A DNA stretch of 64,000 nucleotides from Fallopia convolvulus (lineage: Eukaryota; Streptophyta; Magnoliopsida; Caryophyllales; Polygonaceae), in contig OZ024736.1 of the NCBI GenBank assembly GCA_964016875.1, positions 6,951,518 to 7,015,517 on the forward strand, in the 5' to 3' direction. Numbering within the stretch: position 1 is the first letter of the stretch; the number at the start of each line of letters is the position of its first letter. A program made the position numbers and the translations under genes. The notes beneath the pieces are model-generated. The model made no database searches. It was not told the origin of the DNA and saw only the letters and a list, made by a program, of their open reading frames with translations. This document shows, one piece after another, positions 21,359 to 32,552 of the stretch.

Positions 21359-24300
21359 TTAGCGAGAGTGAGTCAGATTGTTCTTCAGAAGCCATGGATG
21401 TTGTAAGCACTGCTTAGCTGTCGGTCTCTTCTCTGGCGTGAAATCAAGAAGCGGGCTGAGGAACTCCGAGAACTGAAGAGCATCAGTCTCTGAGAAGTCG
21501 TATCTGTCAACAAGCAGTTTATCGAGCGGGCAGTTTTTCAGCCTTTTGATCCTCCTCAAGTCCCCATATTTGTCAAAGTAATCTCTAGATTTGGCCCCTC
21601 CTACTGCAATCTGAGGTAGGCAATGTCGTGCAGTATGAAGATGTATGCATTATTGGATATTATAATTCAGAATGCAGTATTTGAGTTGATATAGATTAAG
21701 CTTTGATGAGTCAAAATACACTATATCAATGCATCAAAAATATCATATTTTGAGCTTATCAAACAACACACTGAATTCATTGGCTTTATGATGCATAAAA
21801 TATGCTATGTAATGCATATATTATGCATCCAAACAGGCACTAGTTCATGCAATATAAATGCATAATGATGTCATATGCTCACCTTTTTAGGCATTTTCCC
21901 AAGTAGTTCCATCATCAGGGCAAGATGGTCCTGTGAATACACAAAGAACAAAGTTAAGCCACAAATTGCTTATCAACCATGTAAAAGTTAGCGTTTTTTA
22001 ACTACATAATGCCCTAATGTAACTATCAACAAAGCATCCTAGTGAATTGGCGTAGAACAACCAAGAAATCCACTAATATTTCTTTTGCTAAAAGTTCACA
22101 CGATAAGTTTTGTAACATAGTTATCTCTTGTAATATTTCTTTTGCTTCTGTACATTCTTTCCCCAAGTTCAATACAAAACCTTACCACTTCCTCAAAAAA
22201 ACAAATGCAACTATATCATACATTCAATCCTGTATCTGCCCGAAAGCCACAGGCCTTGTATATATTGGAAAAACAAGTAGATATCATAACGAGATCAAAG
22301 ATTCAGAATTTTCAGAATGGTTTACATGAATTAGCAGATTACTTATCAAAGTCGAAACAGTGAAGTTTCAAATAACATAGAAAGACAAGAGTTAAACATT
22401 TCTGAGCATATATTACCTCATCATCAGTAAAACCCTGTGCACCTTTGGGCGTAAATAGCATCTCACCAGTGGCAAGCTCAAAAGCCATACAAGCGAAGGA
22501 CCACATATCAGCTGAGGTATTGTATCCAGACTGGAGAATAACTTCAGGAGCTCTATACTGCCTTGTTTGAATTTCATTTGTAAATTGCCTATCCACCCAA
22601 CAAGCGTTCCCGAAATCTACAATTTTGCATCTCAAATTAATTTCATCCAAGGATCTCTTTGTGTTTGTGTTCTCTGAAAGACCCCCTACCATGGATGATC
22701 TTCTCTCAGATATTCTAGCCACTGCTCTCTTAGCCCTTCTCTTCAGTTTTCTCTCAACCAAGTTCATTGTAGCTCCACCATTACCCATCCCCCCTTCAGG
22801 CCTCTCTAAAATTGGAGCATTCCCAGATTTGACTGGATCCTTGGCAGAATCAATGGGGGCACACAGAAGAATGTTCTCAGGTTTCAAGTCTGTATGGATT
22901 ATGTTAAGTTCTCGGTGCAAGTAATCCAAGCCTATTAAGACATCTTTGCAGATTTCCTTGACTGTGTTCAAATCAAGGCCTTTGTGACGGTTATATCTAA
23001 TCAAACGGAGCAAGGTATCACCAAGGAATTCAAGGACCATGCATAAATGTTGTCCGTTTGGACCCGTGTGTTTGAAATGGTCAATCAACTGGACAACACA
23101 TTTCGAATTTGACGGGTCACCATTAGTAATTGCTGAAAGGACTTCAATTTCGTGAAGTGCAGCCTCAGCAAACTGTGGCGCACTTTTCTGAATTTTCAAA
23201 GCTACAAATTTCTGTGAGAAAAAAGAAAAGAAAAGATAAGACAAGCTGTATCTACTAAGAAATTTGCATCCAGCAGATAGATCTAAGTATCCATGAACAT
23301 TGACCGAGTAAGTCTTCACAACTGGAATTATCAAGTATTCTATGTATGTTCATGGGTTGCAATTTCATTAGGTCCCAAATATATTTTAAAATGCAATGAA
23401 AACATATCAAGCAACCTTGCAAAAAAGCCCCATACAAAAGGCCAAACCAAAGGAGCGGCTAATTGGTCAGCACTTCTCAATCAGTATATTAAGACTACTA
23501 TTAACCAACATGAAATGGCATTGAATGAGATTTGTTATAACACTAGATGTCTCTAAAATGAAACTCAGAAGCATATACATGCAGAGTTCCATTATGTGAC
23601 GGTGGTTGCTCCCATTTGAGATTAAAAACCATTTGCACAAACTTAAGAAAAACAACAAATAAGGTTGATTTATAAAGATAAACACCCTTCTATGGAAGAA
23701 AGCTGTATAATGAATATATGAAAATATATTCTACAGTCACTGCAATCTGGTGTGGAATATAAAAGTCAAAGGCATTATGCATTCCACACAAGTTCATAGT
23801 AAAAATCTCAAATAACTGGATATACATGAGAAGCAGGCAGGATATTTACAAATTTTGTTCAGGCTAACAAATTACATGTACCGTTGACAAAATGAATCAT
23901 GTGATCAGTTAGACCTATTAAATAGCTGAAAAAATGATCTCCCATACCTTAAGGAAAAGTAGGATATTTAGTAAATTTTATCTGCTTCAATGTCCAGACT
24001 TCATAACATGCATCCATGATTTAAGTGATTACTTTCCTTTATATCCTATAAATTCCAATAAATATTTTTATCTTCATCCCTATGAATCCTTCTACTCAAA
24101 GATGATGCAAATACTGATCCAAATATAGTTCTCTACTTCTCTTTAAAAGATAGATCAGCCTAAGAATTCAAATCTCTTACATCCTTCTTCCCAGAATTTT
24201 CCTTATCGTCCAAATTTCGTTGACAAAAAATTTCCAGAAACTCCCATAGTTTTGATCCAATAATGAGAGTGATGTACCCTCATGTAAGCAAAGAAAATAT

Positions 24301-25037
24301 TCTAAAGCTGAAACATTACTACTCATTATCTCAGCAAGCACACAAGATCGCTACAGCTTGAAACCAAAACAAATCCCATGCCCTTCTAATCTGTGCTTGA
24401 CGATGTCACACATCCAATTCAAAGTCTCCATTTTTCATGGTACATAAAGAAACATAGAAGAAAAGAACATCCTCAAATCCTGACAAAGAGTAACTGGCTA
24501 ATCAGTATCACTGATTAAATATGCAAACAAGCACCTTGATTCTCACTTTCAACATCTCTAATTGGGTAGAGAACATAAGATGGAATAAAAAAATCAAATA
24601 GGTACCAAAAAAATTTCAATTGAAAGAAGTAAACAAAGCATATGATTTAGATTTAGGAAGGGAAGAAGAAAACAAAAAGAAAAGATCTATAGCAATTAAT
24701 GCAGGGAGAACAAATGATTGCTTTATGATAAACAGAATCACAAATTCCAATAAGATAAGCACAAATCTGTTCAGATGAATGGGCAAAAAACTCAAAATTG
24801 AACGGATAAACAGAGCCTATATAGAGAGAGAAATCAGAGTTTGTGGGATCATACGGAGGTGTGAGTATCATAAGCAAGCCAGACGGTGGAAAATTCACCC
24901 CAACCGAGTTTCCTTTGTGCGATGTATCGACCGCCATTGAAGCAATCTCCGACGCGCACGGCATGGTAGCCTCCCTTTCTGTACGAATCGAACTCCTCCT
25001 CCTCTTCCTCCGACCCAGAAGACGAAGAGCACGACAT
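21359..25037 (-). CDS. SRPK: SR-protein-specific kinase (SRPK family), 4 exons
   Basis: Exons on the minus strand are 25037-24855, 23211-22417, 21930-21883 and 21610-21359, all in phase 0 with GT...AG introns, giving 425 residues. Exon 1 starts MSCSSSSGSEEEEEEFDSYRKGGYH and holds the glycine loop (LGWGEFSTVWLAYD). Exon 2 has the ATP-binding lysine (FVALKIQKS), the catalytic loop IIHTDLKPENILL, a lysine/arginine-rich spacer (MNLVERKLKRRAKR), then VDFGNACW (DFG) and YRAPEVIL (APE). Exon 3 is only 48 bp. Exon 4 ends QCLQHPWLLKNNLTHSR. A kinase domain split by a spacer is typical of SRPKs, which phosphorylate Arg/Ser-rich splicing factors in cytoplasm and nucleus. All catalytic residues are present, so the gene is likely functional. 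The start matches the usual SRPK beginning. Confidence 0.92.
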
Positions 25038-25993
25038 CCTTTGTCTATCCGAATGCTTTTAGGGTTTCACGTTTCAATACACGAAGAAACAGATGTGATG
25101 GTTTTTGGAGGTTGATTTGACTGATCTGATACCAGAAAAGCTTGGTTATGTTCCAAAATCGATCCGAGAATATATAAATTATGAAATGAAGATTTGGGAA
25201 GATTCAATTCCTTGCAGAACCCAATCCAATCCAATCCAATTTGGAAAGAGAGATTGGGACTTGGGAGGGAGGAAGAAAAGAAAGAGGTGATTGCTTGCCG
25301 CTTGCTTTTGATCGCCTGAAATTTTTTAATTTTTAGGTGAGGCCTTCAACGCAAGACTCCTTCCACCTTTTTCTCCCATTGTCTCTCCTTTAGAAAACTT
25401 CCATTTGAGGGTTGAGATCAAACTCCCAAAGGCTACTAGTACGGGGGATCGCGGTTTAGCCGTAAAGGATTAACCTTGATATTACTAGTGAAAATATCAT
25501 TTTACCCTGATTTATCGTAAATTTGTTTTGTTTTTTTACAACGATCTATACCGATTGTGTTAACGCATTCAATTACAAATCAATTCAATTCGGTTGTTTC
25601 ATTGTTAAATTATTGTATTTATATGATTGATTGCTCCATTAACAAATCGTTACCGTGCAGTAAATACCGATTTTGGGTTTTTTTCGTGCATACATGAATC
25701 TCCTCCTGTTCCTCCAAAGTTGTAAAATGGTGGAGGTTCAACAGTAAACTCCCATGGTGGTGGGTCCCGGGTTGTGTATTGGGTGTGGTCATTGGAAATT
25801 GTGTGTTGTCACCAATAAGGAATGAGACTAGGTGCTATTTTGATATTGCATTACATGTTTATAAAGGAATTGGTAATTATCTACCTTAATATTGTACTCC
25901 TTCCGTTTTATAAATTGTTTCTTTTTAACTCAATATACATGTATTAAAAAATGAATTTTTTTATCACCCTTTATAGAAAATTATAAAGACTAA
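25038..25993. other. SRPK upstream region
   Basis: Contains the presumed 5' untranslated region and promoter of the kinase gene (minus strand). A small plus-strand frame at 25105-25290 has no known domain. No clear core promoter motif was identified. Confidence 0.5.
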
Positions 25994-26006
25994 TCTACCT
26001 AAGTAC

Positions 26007-26913
26007 TAGGGATCGCAATGGGGCAGGGATTCCCCGTTACGGGTATAGGGATGGGGATTTTTAGAGGGGATAGGGGCGGAGATGGGAGAAAAGTAATTAC
26101 TCGCTAGGGTATGGGCACGGCCGCACGGGGACGGAGATAGGTGTCCTCGCCCCACCACCCGACCCTATTGGGAATCCACGCCGGGGGACCCATTGAGGAA
26201 CCCCGTGGGGAATCCCGCCGAAGGACCCGTTGGGGAATTCCCACCGGAGGACCCGTTGGGGAATCCTCACTTGGGGATCCCCACGGGGGAACCGTGGGTA
26301 AATCATCGTCAAGAAACCCTAATTATCTTTGAAAATGACTTAGAAAAAAATTGTAATCAAATTTGGTTATTTTCAATCCCGAAATTCTCAATGGGAGAAC
26401 CCATGAATCCATTTGCACGACAACAGGTATAACTAGTATATATTATTTGTTTTGTTTGTTTTTGAAGCTCTTGTTAATTATATAAGTTTAATTGGTGAAT
26501 TTTGTAAATGGTGTATCAATAGAGTTTTTGAGGAAAGTGTACATGAAAGTAAATGAAAAATAAAACGAGTAACTCGTGGAGATTGTTTATACAAGGTGAA
26601 AATCAAACGGGGATGGGGAGTCCCCAATAGAGATTAAAAATGGAGAAATCAAACGGAGATGGAGAATCCCCGACGGGGATTATAAATGGGGAAATCAAGA
26701 GGAGATGGGGGAATCCCCGACGGGGATTATAAATGGGTAAATCAAGTGGTGATGGGGAATACCCAACGGGGACGGGGACCCGACGGGGATGGGGACGATG
26801 ATAAATTTTATTACCCGATGGGTAATGGGACGGGTATGGGGAACATATATCTAAGTAGGCATGGGTACAGGGAGGGTATTCCCCGCCCCGAACCCGCCAC
26901 ATTGCCATCCCTA
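26007..26913. mobile_element. Non-autonomous hAT-like transposon inside the Helitron
   Basis: Ends are TAGGGATCGCAATGGGGC at the left and, in reverse complement, TAGGGATGGCAATGTGGCGGG at the right, a terminal sequence common to plant hAT elements. The flanks are CTAAGTAC (25999-26006) and CTTAGTAC (26914-26921), an 8-bp TSD with one mismatch. Subterminal regions are rich in CGGGGA/TCCCCG motifs. No transposase is encoded. Confidence 0.8.
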
Positions 26914-27751
26914 CTTAGTACAATACTAAAGTAGAAACCATGTATGAACAAAATTTTGTGCCACTTATCCTCATTTGAAAATGTTAGAATTATTTTTGTT
27001 TTTAAATTTTGTCAAAAAAACTACCTACTTTTCCACTTTCTCCACTTTTTATGAAACCACAACAATATATTTTTTAATGAAATTTGATTCAAAAATATTT
27101 TTATTATTCTAAATTTTTTATATAAATATTACTTTGAAGTATTCTAACTTTTTTTAATGAACATTTAATTAAAAAAACTTAGTGTTCTAATGATCTAGCC
27201 CAACTTATTTTTTGAATTGATCCAAACACTATTTTCATAATGAATTGTATCTAAACAATTTTATTATCCAAATCATATCATACAAAATTTTAATTTTAAT
27301 TTATCTAAATATTATTATTTACTCGATTTTTTTTCTGCAATCCAAAAGTTGGGAGAATATTGGCATGAGATTGCACTTAAATACATATCCTGAATTCATT
27401 TGTATAATTTAAGATGATATAATTACAAAAATAAATAAATGTGATCAAAAAGTATATTGGTTAAGTAGTGTTATTTTCATAATGGGTAAATAATAGTTAT
27501 AAATTTAGAAGCATTACTCTACTATTCAACTTTTTAACTACTCATGTATGACTTATACATTTTGAATTGAATTCCACTTTCCATATTTCATATTGTGGTA
27601 TATATACATGTATTGTCTTTTGGATTTTTTTCTAAACACTTTAATTTTAACAATTACTCTTCGAGTGTTATAAGTTGTTGTATCTATATGTTATAATCTT
27701 ACAATAATTTTTCAAATATTAAAAACTATTATATTTATATCTAAATATAAC

Positions 27752-27778
27752 CCGTACATGGTACGAGCCTAACACTAG
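27752..27778 (+). other. Helitron 3' hairpin and CTAG end
   Basis: CCGTACATGGTACGAG can fold into a short hairpin with an ATG loop, followed by CCTAACACTAG. This is the terminal structure recognised by the Helitron replication protein. Confidence 0.7.
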
Positions 27779-27782
27779 TTAT

Positions 27783-28638
27783 TGAAGCCTGAAATAAACC
27801 AACGCTAAAGACAAGAAACGAGATTATGTATTTATTCGACGAGGCAAACCCTTGCTTTTTATTTATGATTTCCAAGCGGGACTACAACGGCGAGATTATG
27901 CCCTAGATCTCCTTATACAAGATTCGAGATATCTGCTTAACAAAGCTTCGAGACCTCTTCATTACAACGAGGTTATCACTTTACAAACTACTAGCGAGCT
28001 TTGCTCTTATTACAAATGGAGAATAAACGTCTATCAAGCGAGATTGGACACTTGAGCGTTTACTCAGAGATTGTAGTTTGCGAAGCGGTTTGAGCGAGAT
28101 CCTGCTTGAGACGAGGTCTCTTTGGGCAACTTGAAGTCTTTTTGTGGACCTTCTCTTGGTTGTAGCGTGGTCTTTACGATGATTCAAAACGTCAATCTTC
28201 AATCAACAAGATAATTCTTGAGCTTAAGATGTTTTTCGACCCCCTGCAACCTTCGAGGTTCTTTTCTATTTATAGACGTTTGAAGATCACGAATCTTGCC
28301 AACTTCGGATGTGGGACGCTTGAGTTCGATCATTTGATTGCTCGAGACGTTGGTGGTGGCTTATTGGTCGAGAGCTGGGCGGTTTTTGACTGGCCAGGCG
28401 GGATGGGAGCGTCAACTTTTGGGTAACGAGGTTTAGACCTCTTTATTTCTTGAGGCGAGTTGCCTGACCACCTTTATTAATGAGTTCTGCGAGGTTTAGA
28501 CCTCGCGCCCGTGGTTTGAGGCTTCGCGGATGCAGGGATTTTTCTTTTTTGGATGGTTACAGAAAAGACCTTCGGGAAAATATCCAGTGGACCTCGCTGA
28601 CTTCTTTTACCTCGTGTTCCATGTCCACTGTTCACACA
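27783..28638 (-). repeat. Solo LTR of the Tat family found at 11125-11944
   Basis: Begins TGAAGCCTGAAATAAACC like the LTR at 11125, has the same minus-strand TATA box (TATAAATA, 28267-28274) and the shared GAGGTTTAGACCTC block (about 28489-28504). No coding region is attached on either side, so it is a solo LTR. GTTAT occurs just before the left end (27778-27782) and again at 28641-28645, two bases beyond the estimated right end; this may be the TSD with a slightly misplaced boundary. Confidence 0.7.
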
Positions 28639-28645
28639 TCGTTAT

Positions 28646-29240
28646 TCCTCTCACCATCAGTTATTACTTCTATAAAAATAAAGAAATGAAAAATGCTAAA
28701 AAAGACAAATTTTATAAAACAAGAAAAAAAAGTTATGAATACATGTTTTAGGAAAACGGAGAGTGTATAAAACAGAGAGAAAATATTCCGTGAGAATGGG
28801 CGCTCACATGAGAAATAAGAGTGAATTTCATCTATTTCCTAAAAATCTAACATCTCATATTAGACTTTCATTACAAAGGGTAAAAGAAACACGGAATGAA
28901 TTATTTACGTATTTTTCAAAAAAAAATCCTTTTATAGGGGACGTGCATAGTTTGTGCATCGGTTTCGTCTTAAATGTGCATCAAATGTAAATCTATGTGT
29001 ATCAAAACTAGTTCTTTGTCCCACCAAAAAAAAAATAGTTGTTTATACATCGAGTTTATGAGTCCAAGCCCATAATACTACTAATAGTAAGTACTAAAAT
29101 GGGAAAGGGTGCAAGTCACCCTAATGGGCCTTATTCTAGCATTGGGCTAGTCTCTTAAGCATAAGAGAGAAAACCCCCAAAAGACGGAATATAAATGACG
29201 GAAATATAAATAATATAAATAAATACATAAAAGAGGGTAA
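28646..29240. other. Intergenic, no recognised gene
   Basis: AT-rich with small frames of no recognisable family. No repeat boundary was found. Confidence 0.5.
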
Positions 29241-30140
29241 AGATTGTTTTGATTTATGGTACCACTTTACTAGGAGAAACTTTGACATTAGGTGAGGTGA
29301 GTATAACTATAAGATTACGCACCACTTGTTTGAGGCTCGATCATAAGATACTAGCTATGACGTTCATAGTGTCGGGAGAGGTGAACAAGATATCAGTCTT
29401 TGATATGAGCATATTGTGGTGCTTGACACCGAAGTAGGAGGTTTTTCTTGACTGGGTTGATTTGTTAATTGATTTTGTGATTAAGAATGCGAAGAAGGCT
29501 AGGGGGCATATTAGTTTTGGTGGCATGATTTCCTTAATCGTTGTGCGCTTTACTGATTTAGACCGGCTTGGACCCTCAGTGTGAGGAGGTCATGTTCTTG
29601 ATTTTAGTATGCTAAAGAGAGCAAAGTATCTTGGTGGTTCTACATTTGAAAGTTATGTTTGGAGGATAGATTCTAATGGTACTCCATACATTTGTCTTCC
29701 TAGGGAGACACCTTTTGGCCCTAGAGCTCGGGATTTCTACCTTCCCTCTGACTTTGAGGATGACGATGACGATGATGATGAGCAGGAGGTAGGGGTTGGC
29801 CCACAAATCAGGCAATATATGATAGTCAGTATGGGGAGCTCGGTTTGGAGTTGGTTCTTCTAGTGGTGTTGTTGGGACGTCAAGTTAGGATCAGTCTTGG
29901 CATGACCAGATTTCCACTCAGATAGAGAGTTTGGCTATAAGGACGGATGAATCGTATGATAGATAGGTGGCATTCCTTAGGTAGCAATCTTAGATGAGAT
30001 GGACACTAGATGATGTTGGTAGGAAAGTGAGGGACATTGCGCTTTCCATGGATGAGATGTGGCAGCGCCTGGAAGAGTTCTATCAGATGGGTTGGCTTGT
30101 CTATCCCCATTATCCACCAGCACTAACTCAACGAGTCTTT
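29241..30140 (+). pseudogene. Athila-like ORF remnant
   Basis: Open pieces such as KNAKKARGHISFGGMISLIVVRF, YICLPRETPFGPRARDFYLPSD and an Asp-rich run resemble the extra ORF of Athila-type gypsy elements. The match is from memory of the family and is weak. The following purine-rich motif at 30183-30224 supports it. Many stops interrupt the region. Confidence 0.4.
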
Positions 30141-30182
30141 TGATTTCTATTCCCTTTACTTTTACCTTGTTGTCTTTGCTTT

Positions 30183-30224
30183 CACTGAGGACAATGAAAG
30201 TTCTTAAGTATGAGGGATGGGGTA
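30183..30224 (+). other. Athila-type 3' motif with polypurine stretch
   Basis: CACTGAGGACAATG followed by CTTAAGTATGAGGGATGGGG resembles the conserved GAGGACAATG...TTAAGTTTGGGGG block that precedes the 3' LTR in Athila-like elements. Confidence 0.45.
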
Positions 30225-30786
30225 CTCACTATGTATGATATGTACAATTGCATTTTGATTAATTTTGCACAGAAAAAAATAAACAAACAAAAAAAGTCAT
30301 ATTTTTTTTTGAAAAAAGACAAAAAACATATGTTGAGCTAAAAACCCAAAAGGGCGGGTTAGGCAAAATTCAAGGGCCTAGACCAACATTAGGTTGGGGT
30401 AATAAGAGGTTACCTAAGATGGGGATAGAAACGATCAAAGGAAAGTAAAGACTAGATGAAAGATTAATGATCAACAAACCTAACTAAAAGTGGATATTTG
30501 TGGATGAAACTACTTTCTTATTATTGTTTCAACAACACTTGCTATTTGTTTAATTGCTTTCTACTTTGTTTTATAATTAATCAATCAATCAAAAAGCCAC
30601 CTTTTTGTTCTTAGTTGGTCAAACTACTTGTTTAGAAATAACTAGATTATCTTGGATTCGACCCCAACTTGCTTGCTATACTAGTTAAGTAATTAGAGAT
30701 TTATTTTTTATTAGGCATTGATGACTTTCAACAGCCTGTTAGCAGTCAATTATGTAGGGAGGTTCTTTTCTCATTTAGGTGACCGT

Positions 30787-31018
30787 CGTAAAACCCCGGA
30801 TTTGAGATCCTTTTTTTTGGTGAAATTTAAGATCCTTTATAATATATTGAAGTGCTACCCATGTCAACAAAAACACTTCCTTTTCTGAGTTTGAGAGCGA
30901 GGACAAAAGAACTCAGAAGTTAAGTGTGCAAAGGCGAGAGTAGTACCAGGATGGGTGACCTCCTGGGAAGTTCTCGGGTTGGCATGGGATAACGCTTCTA
31001 AAGACTTGGAGCCTTACA
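30787..31018 (+). repeat. Cassandra 5' LTR
   Basis: Starts CGTAAAACCCCGGATTTGAG (the expected TG has mutated to CG) and ends GGAGCCTTACA. It aligns with 31136-31340 and has a small extra segment near the start. Confidence 0.85.
30908..30993 (+). other. 5S rRNA-derived segment in Cassandra 5' LTR
   Basis: AACTCAGAAGTTAAGTGTGC, GGCGAGAGTAGTACCAGG and GATGGGTGACCTCCTGGGAAG match the 3' two thirds of plant 5S rRNA, including the full C-box of the internal Pol III promoter. It is a derived copy, not a working 5S gene. Confidence 0.88.
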
Positions 31019-31135
31019 AATGGTATTAGAGCCGACTCTAATTTACGAGTGCACTTGACTCGGAGGGTGGTGGCTCAACCTAGAGGACGGTACTTGGGCC
31101 TTGACGAGGACATCAAGTGTTTAAGTGGGGGAGAT

Positions 31136-31340
31136 TATAACACCTTGGATTTGAGATCCTTTACAATATATTAAAGTGCTACCCATGTCAAAAAAAGCTC
31201 TTCCTTTTTTGAGTTTGAGTGAGGACAGAAGAATTCAAAAGTTAAGCATGCAGGGGCAAGAGTAGTACCAGGATGGGTGACCTCTTGGGAAGTTCTCGGG
31301 TTGGAATGTGATAGCGCTTCTAAAGACTTGGAGCCTTACA
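31136..31340 (+). repeat. Cassandra 3' LTR
   Basis: Starts TATAACACCTTGGATTTGAG and ends GGAGCCTTACA. It contains the second 5S-like segment at about 31224-31310 with slightly different substitutions (GACCTCTTGGGAAG). Confidence 0.85.
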
Positions 31341-32175
31341 ACCGCGCACTTTCTATTTTCACGAGCCTCAGAAATAAAGAGAAGTTTGCTTGGGATGAAG
31401 ATCTAGAGAATTGTTCCAGGAGTTGGAGGAATTTTTGTCAAAATTGTCAACCATATCACCCATGTTGTCGATGAGGGTTTACATCTACACATAAATGTGA
31501 AATAGTACACAATCATGGCGATCCTAAAAAGGGAATCAATTCTCCATATCTACTTCATTATTTATGTGCTTCAGCTCACCGAACAACACTACTTCCTGGA
31601 AAAAAGTGGGCACTGGAAGTAGTTTCCACAGCGTGAAGATTGAGGCCCTACTTTGAAGTCCATCCAGTCCAAGTCCTATCAGACCTCCTATTCGCCAGAT
31701 ATTGCATTAGCCCTTACTTTCTGGACGAATGACAAAATGGGCCATCGAGTTGCCCGAACTTGATATTGTATATCTCCAAAGAATAACGATGAAGGCCCAA
31801 GCCCTTAGCGACTTTATGGTGGAAGTAACTTTCTTTGTTGATGGATCGCACTGTGAAGTTAGCGGTGACGCTGGTGTTGTTCTAAGCGAGCCTTTGTTGG
31901 AAATCGATTATTCCCTCAACTTTCCCTTCGAAACCACCAAAATGAAGTTGAGTATGAGGCTCGTGCATCAAAATGGCATTTCTTAGTGGAGCACAAAAGA
32001 TTCGAGTCTACACTGTCTCAAAGTTAGTGGCATGATAGCTCTTTGAGCAGTACCAGACCAAGACAAGGTGTTAGAAAAGCTGGAGGCTTTGATTTTGATG
32101 GTTCCAAACGTTTGTCACGTGAACGACCTCAAGTCCTTGAAAAGAGTCGCCAACGTCAGTCAGGTCGTCGACGTG

Positions 32176-32529
32176 TGTTGAAGGCAAATCTCGGAGATCT
32201 TGAAGACGCGTGAGATCTTGGTAGTTTGGATAGTATAATCTTGTTTTAGGAAAGATATTATGTAGATTATATTGTAAGCCGATTATGCCTTTATCCTAAG
32301 CCGTTTTGATTGTAATCCTTTTATATGCTTAGGATGATTTTGTAAAGATAATATAAATGATATCTTGCCATAACCGAATTGGAAGATATTACTCTCTTAT
32401 CTGACCTAGTTTGTGTGTATTTAATCTAATATTTTAGGTTAGATAGAGCACGAACTCATACTCCATTTTGTGCTAAGAAAGAAACGAGAGTTCGAGAGGA
32501 AGACGTAGGCTTTTGTTAGATTAAGTGCG
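32176..32529 (+). repeat. Copia LTR, left part (interrupted)
   Basis: Starts TGTTGAAGGCAAATCTCGG. It runs up to GTGCG (32525-32529), the target site of the inserted Tekay-like complex. The other part of the same LTR resumes at 57934, giving an LTR of about 656 bp. Confidence 0.75.
32525..32529. other. Left TSD (GTGCG) of the Tekay-like complex
   Basis: GTGCG precedes TGTAATATCC here and follows the last LTR at 57929-57933. The pair brackets 25.4 kb. Confidence 0.85.
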
Positions 32530-32552
32530 TGTAATATCCGCGATATTCCAAG
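32530..32552 (+). repeat. Truncated LTR tip of the Tekay-like complex
   Basis: The sequence TGTAATATCCGCGATATTCC and three further bases equals the first 23 bases of the LTRs at 33904 and 54570. It then passes directly into integrase sequence. Confidence 0.85.

Larger units (their letters stand above)
25994..27778 (+). mobile_element. Non-autonomous Helitron (interrupted by a hAT-like element)
   Basis: The 5' end reads TCTACCTAAGTAC after an A. When the inserted hAT-like element is removed it continues AATACTAAAGTAGAAACC, close to plant Helitron 5' ends. The 3' end has a short hairpin (CCGTAC-ATG-GTACGA, 27752-27766), then 12 bases ending in CTAG before a T, as the family requires. Insertion between A and T without a TSD also fits. 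No Rep/helicase gene is present. The AT-rich interior (26922-27750) has no genes. Confidence 0.7.
30787..31340 (+). mobile_element. Cassandra TRIM retrotransposon (LTRs carry 5S rRNA sequence)
   Basis: Two short LTRs (30787-31018 and 31136-31340) flank 117 bp with a primer-binding site (TGGTATTAGAGC, 31021-31032) and a polypurine tract (AGTGGGGGAGAT, ending 31135). Each LTR contains a 5S-rRNA-like segment, which defines Cassandra. The flanks ACCGT (30782-30786) and ACCGC (31341-31345) are a TSD with one mismatch. It encodes no protein and depends on other elements. Confidence 0.9.
30735..32175 (+). pseudogene. Tat-lineage RT/RNase H remnant, split by Cassandra
   Basis: Before the Cassandra insertion the frame reads LLAVNYVGRFFSHLGD, and after it RALSIFTSLRNKEKFAWDEDLE; together they give the RT thumb region of a Tat pol. 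Further on (31729-31986) are KWAIELPELDIVYL and an archaeal-type RNase H start (FFVDGSHCEVSGDAGVV), similar to the Tat element at 6715-7686. More degraded RNase H follows to the Copia LTR at 32176. All of it is broken by stops. Confidence 0.75.

Noticed and set aside
22042..22363. Small plus-strand frames in an SRPK intron
   Set aside because: They lie inside intron 2 of the kinase gene on the opposite strand and match no family.
30908..30993. A genuine 5S rRNA gene
   Set aside because: Only part of 5S is present, twice, inside short LTRs with primer-binding site and polypurine tract; it is a Cassandra element.
32530..32552. Chance match to the LTR start
   Set aside because: All 23 bases agree, and the preceding GTGCG is repeated after the last LTR at 57929, so it is a real truncated LTR tip.
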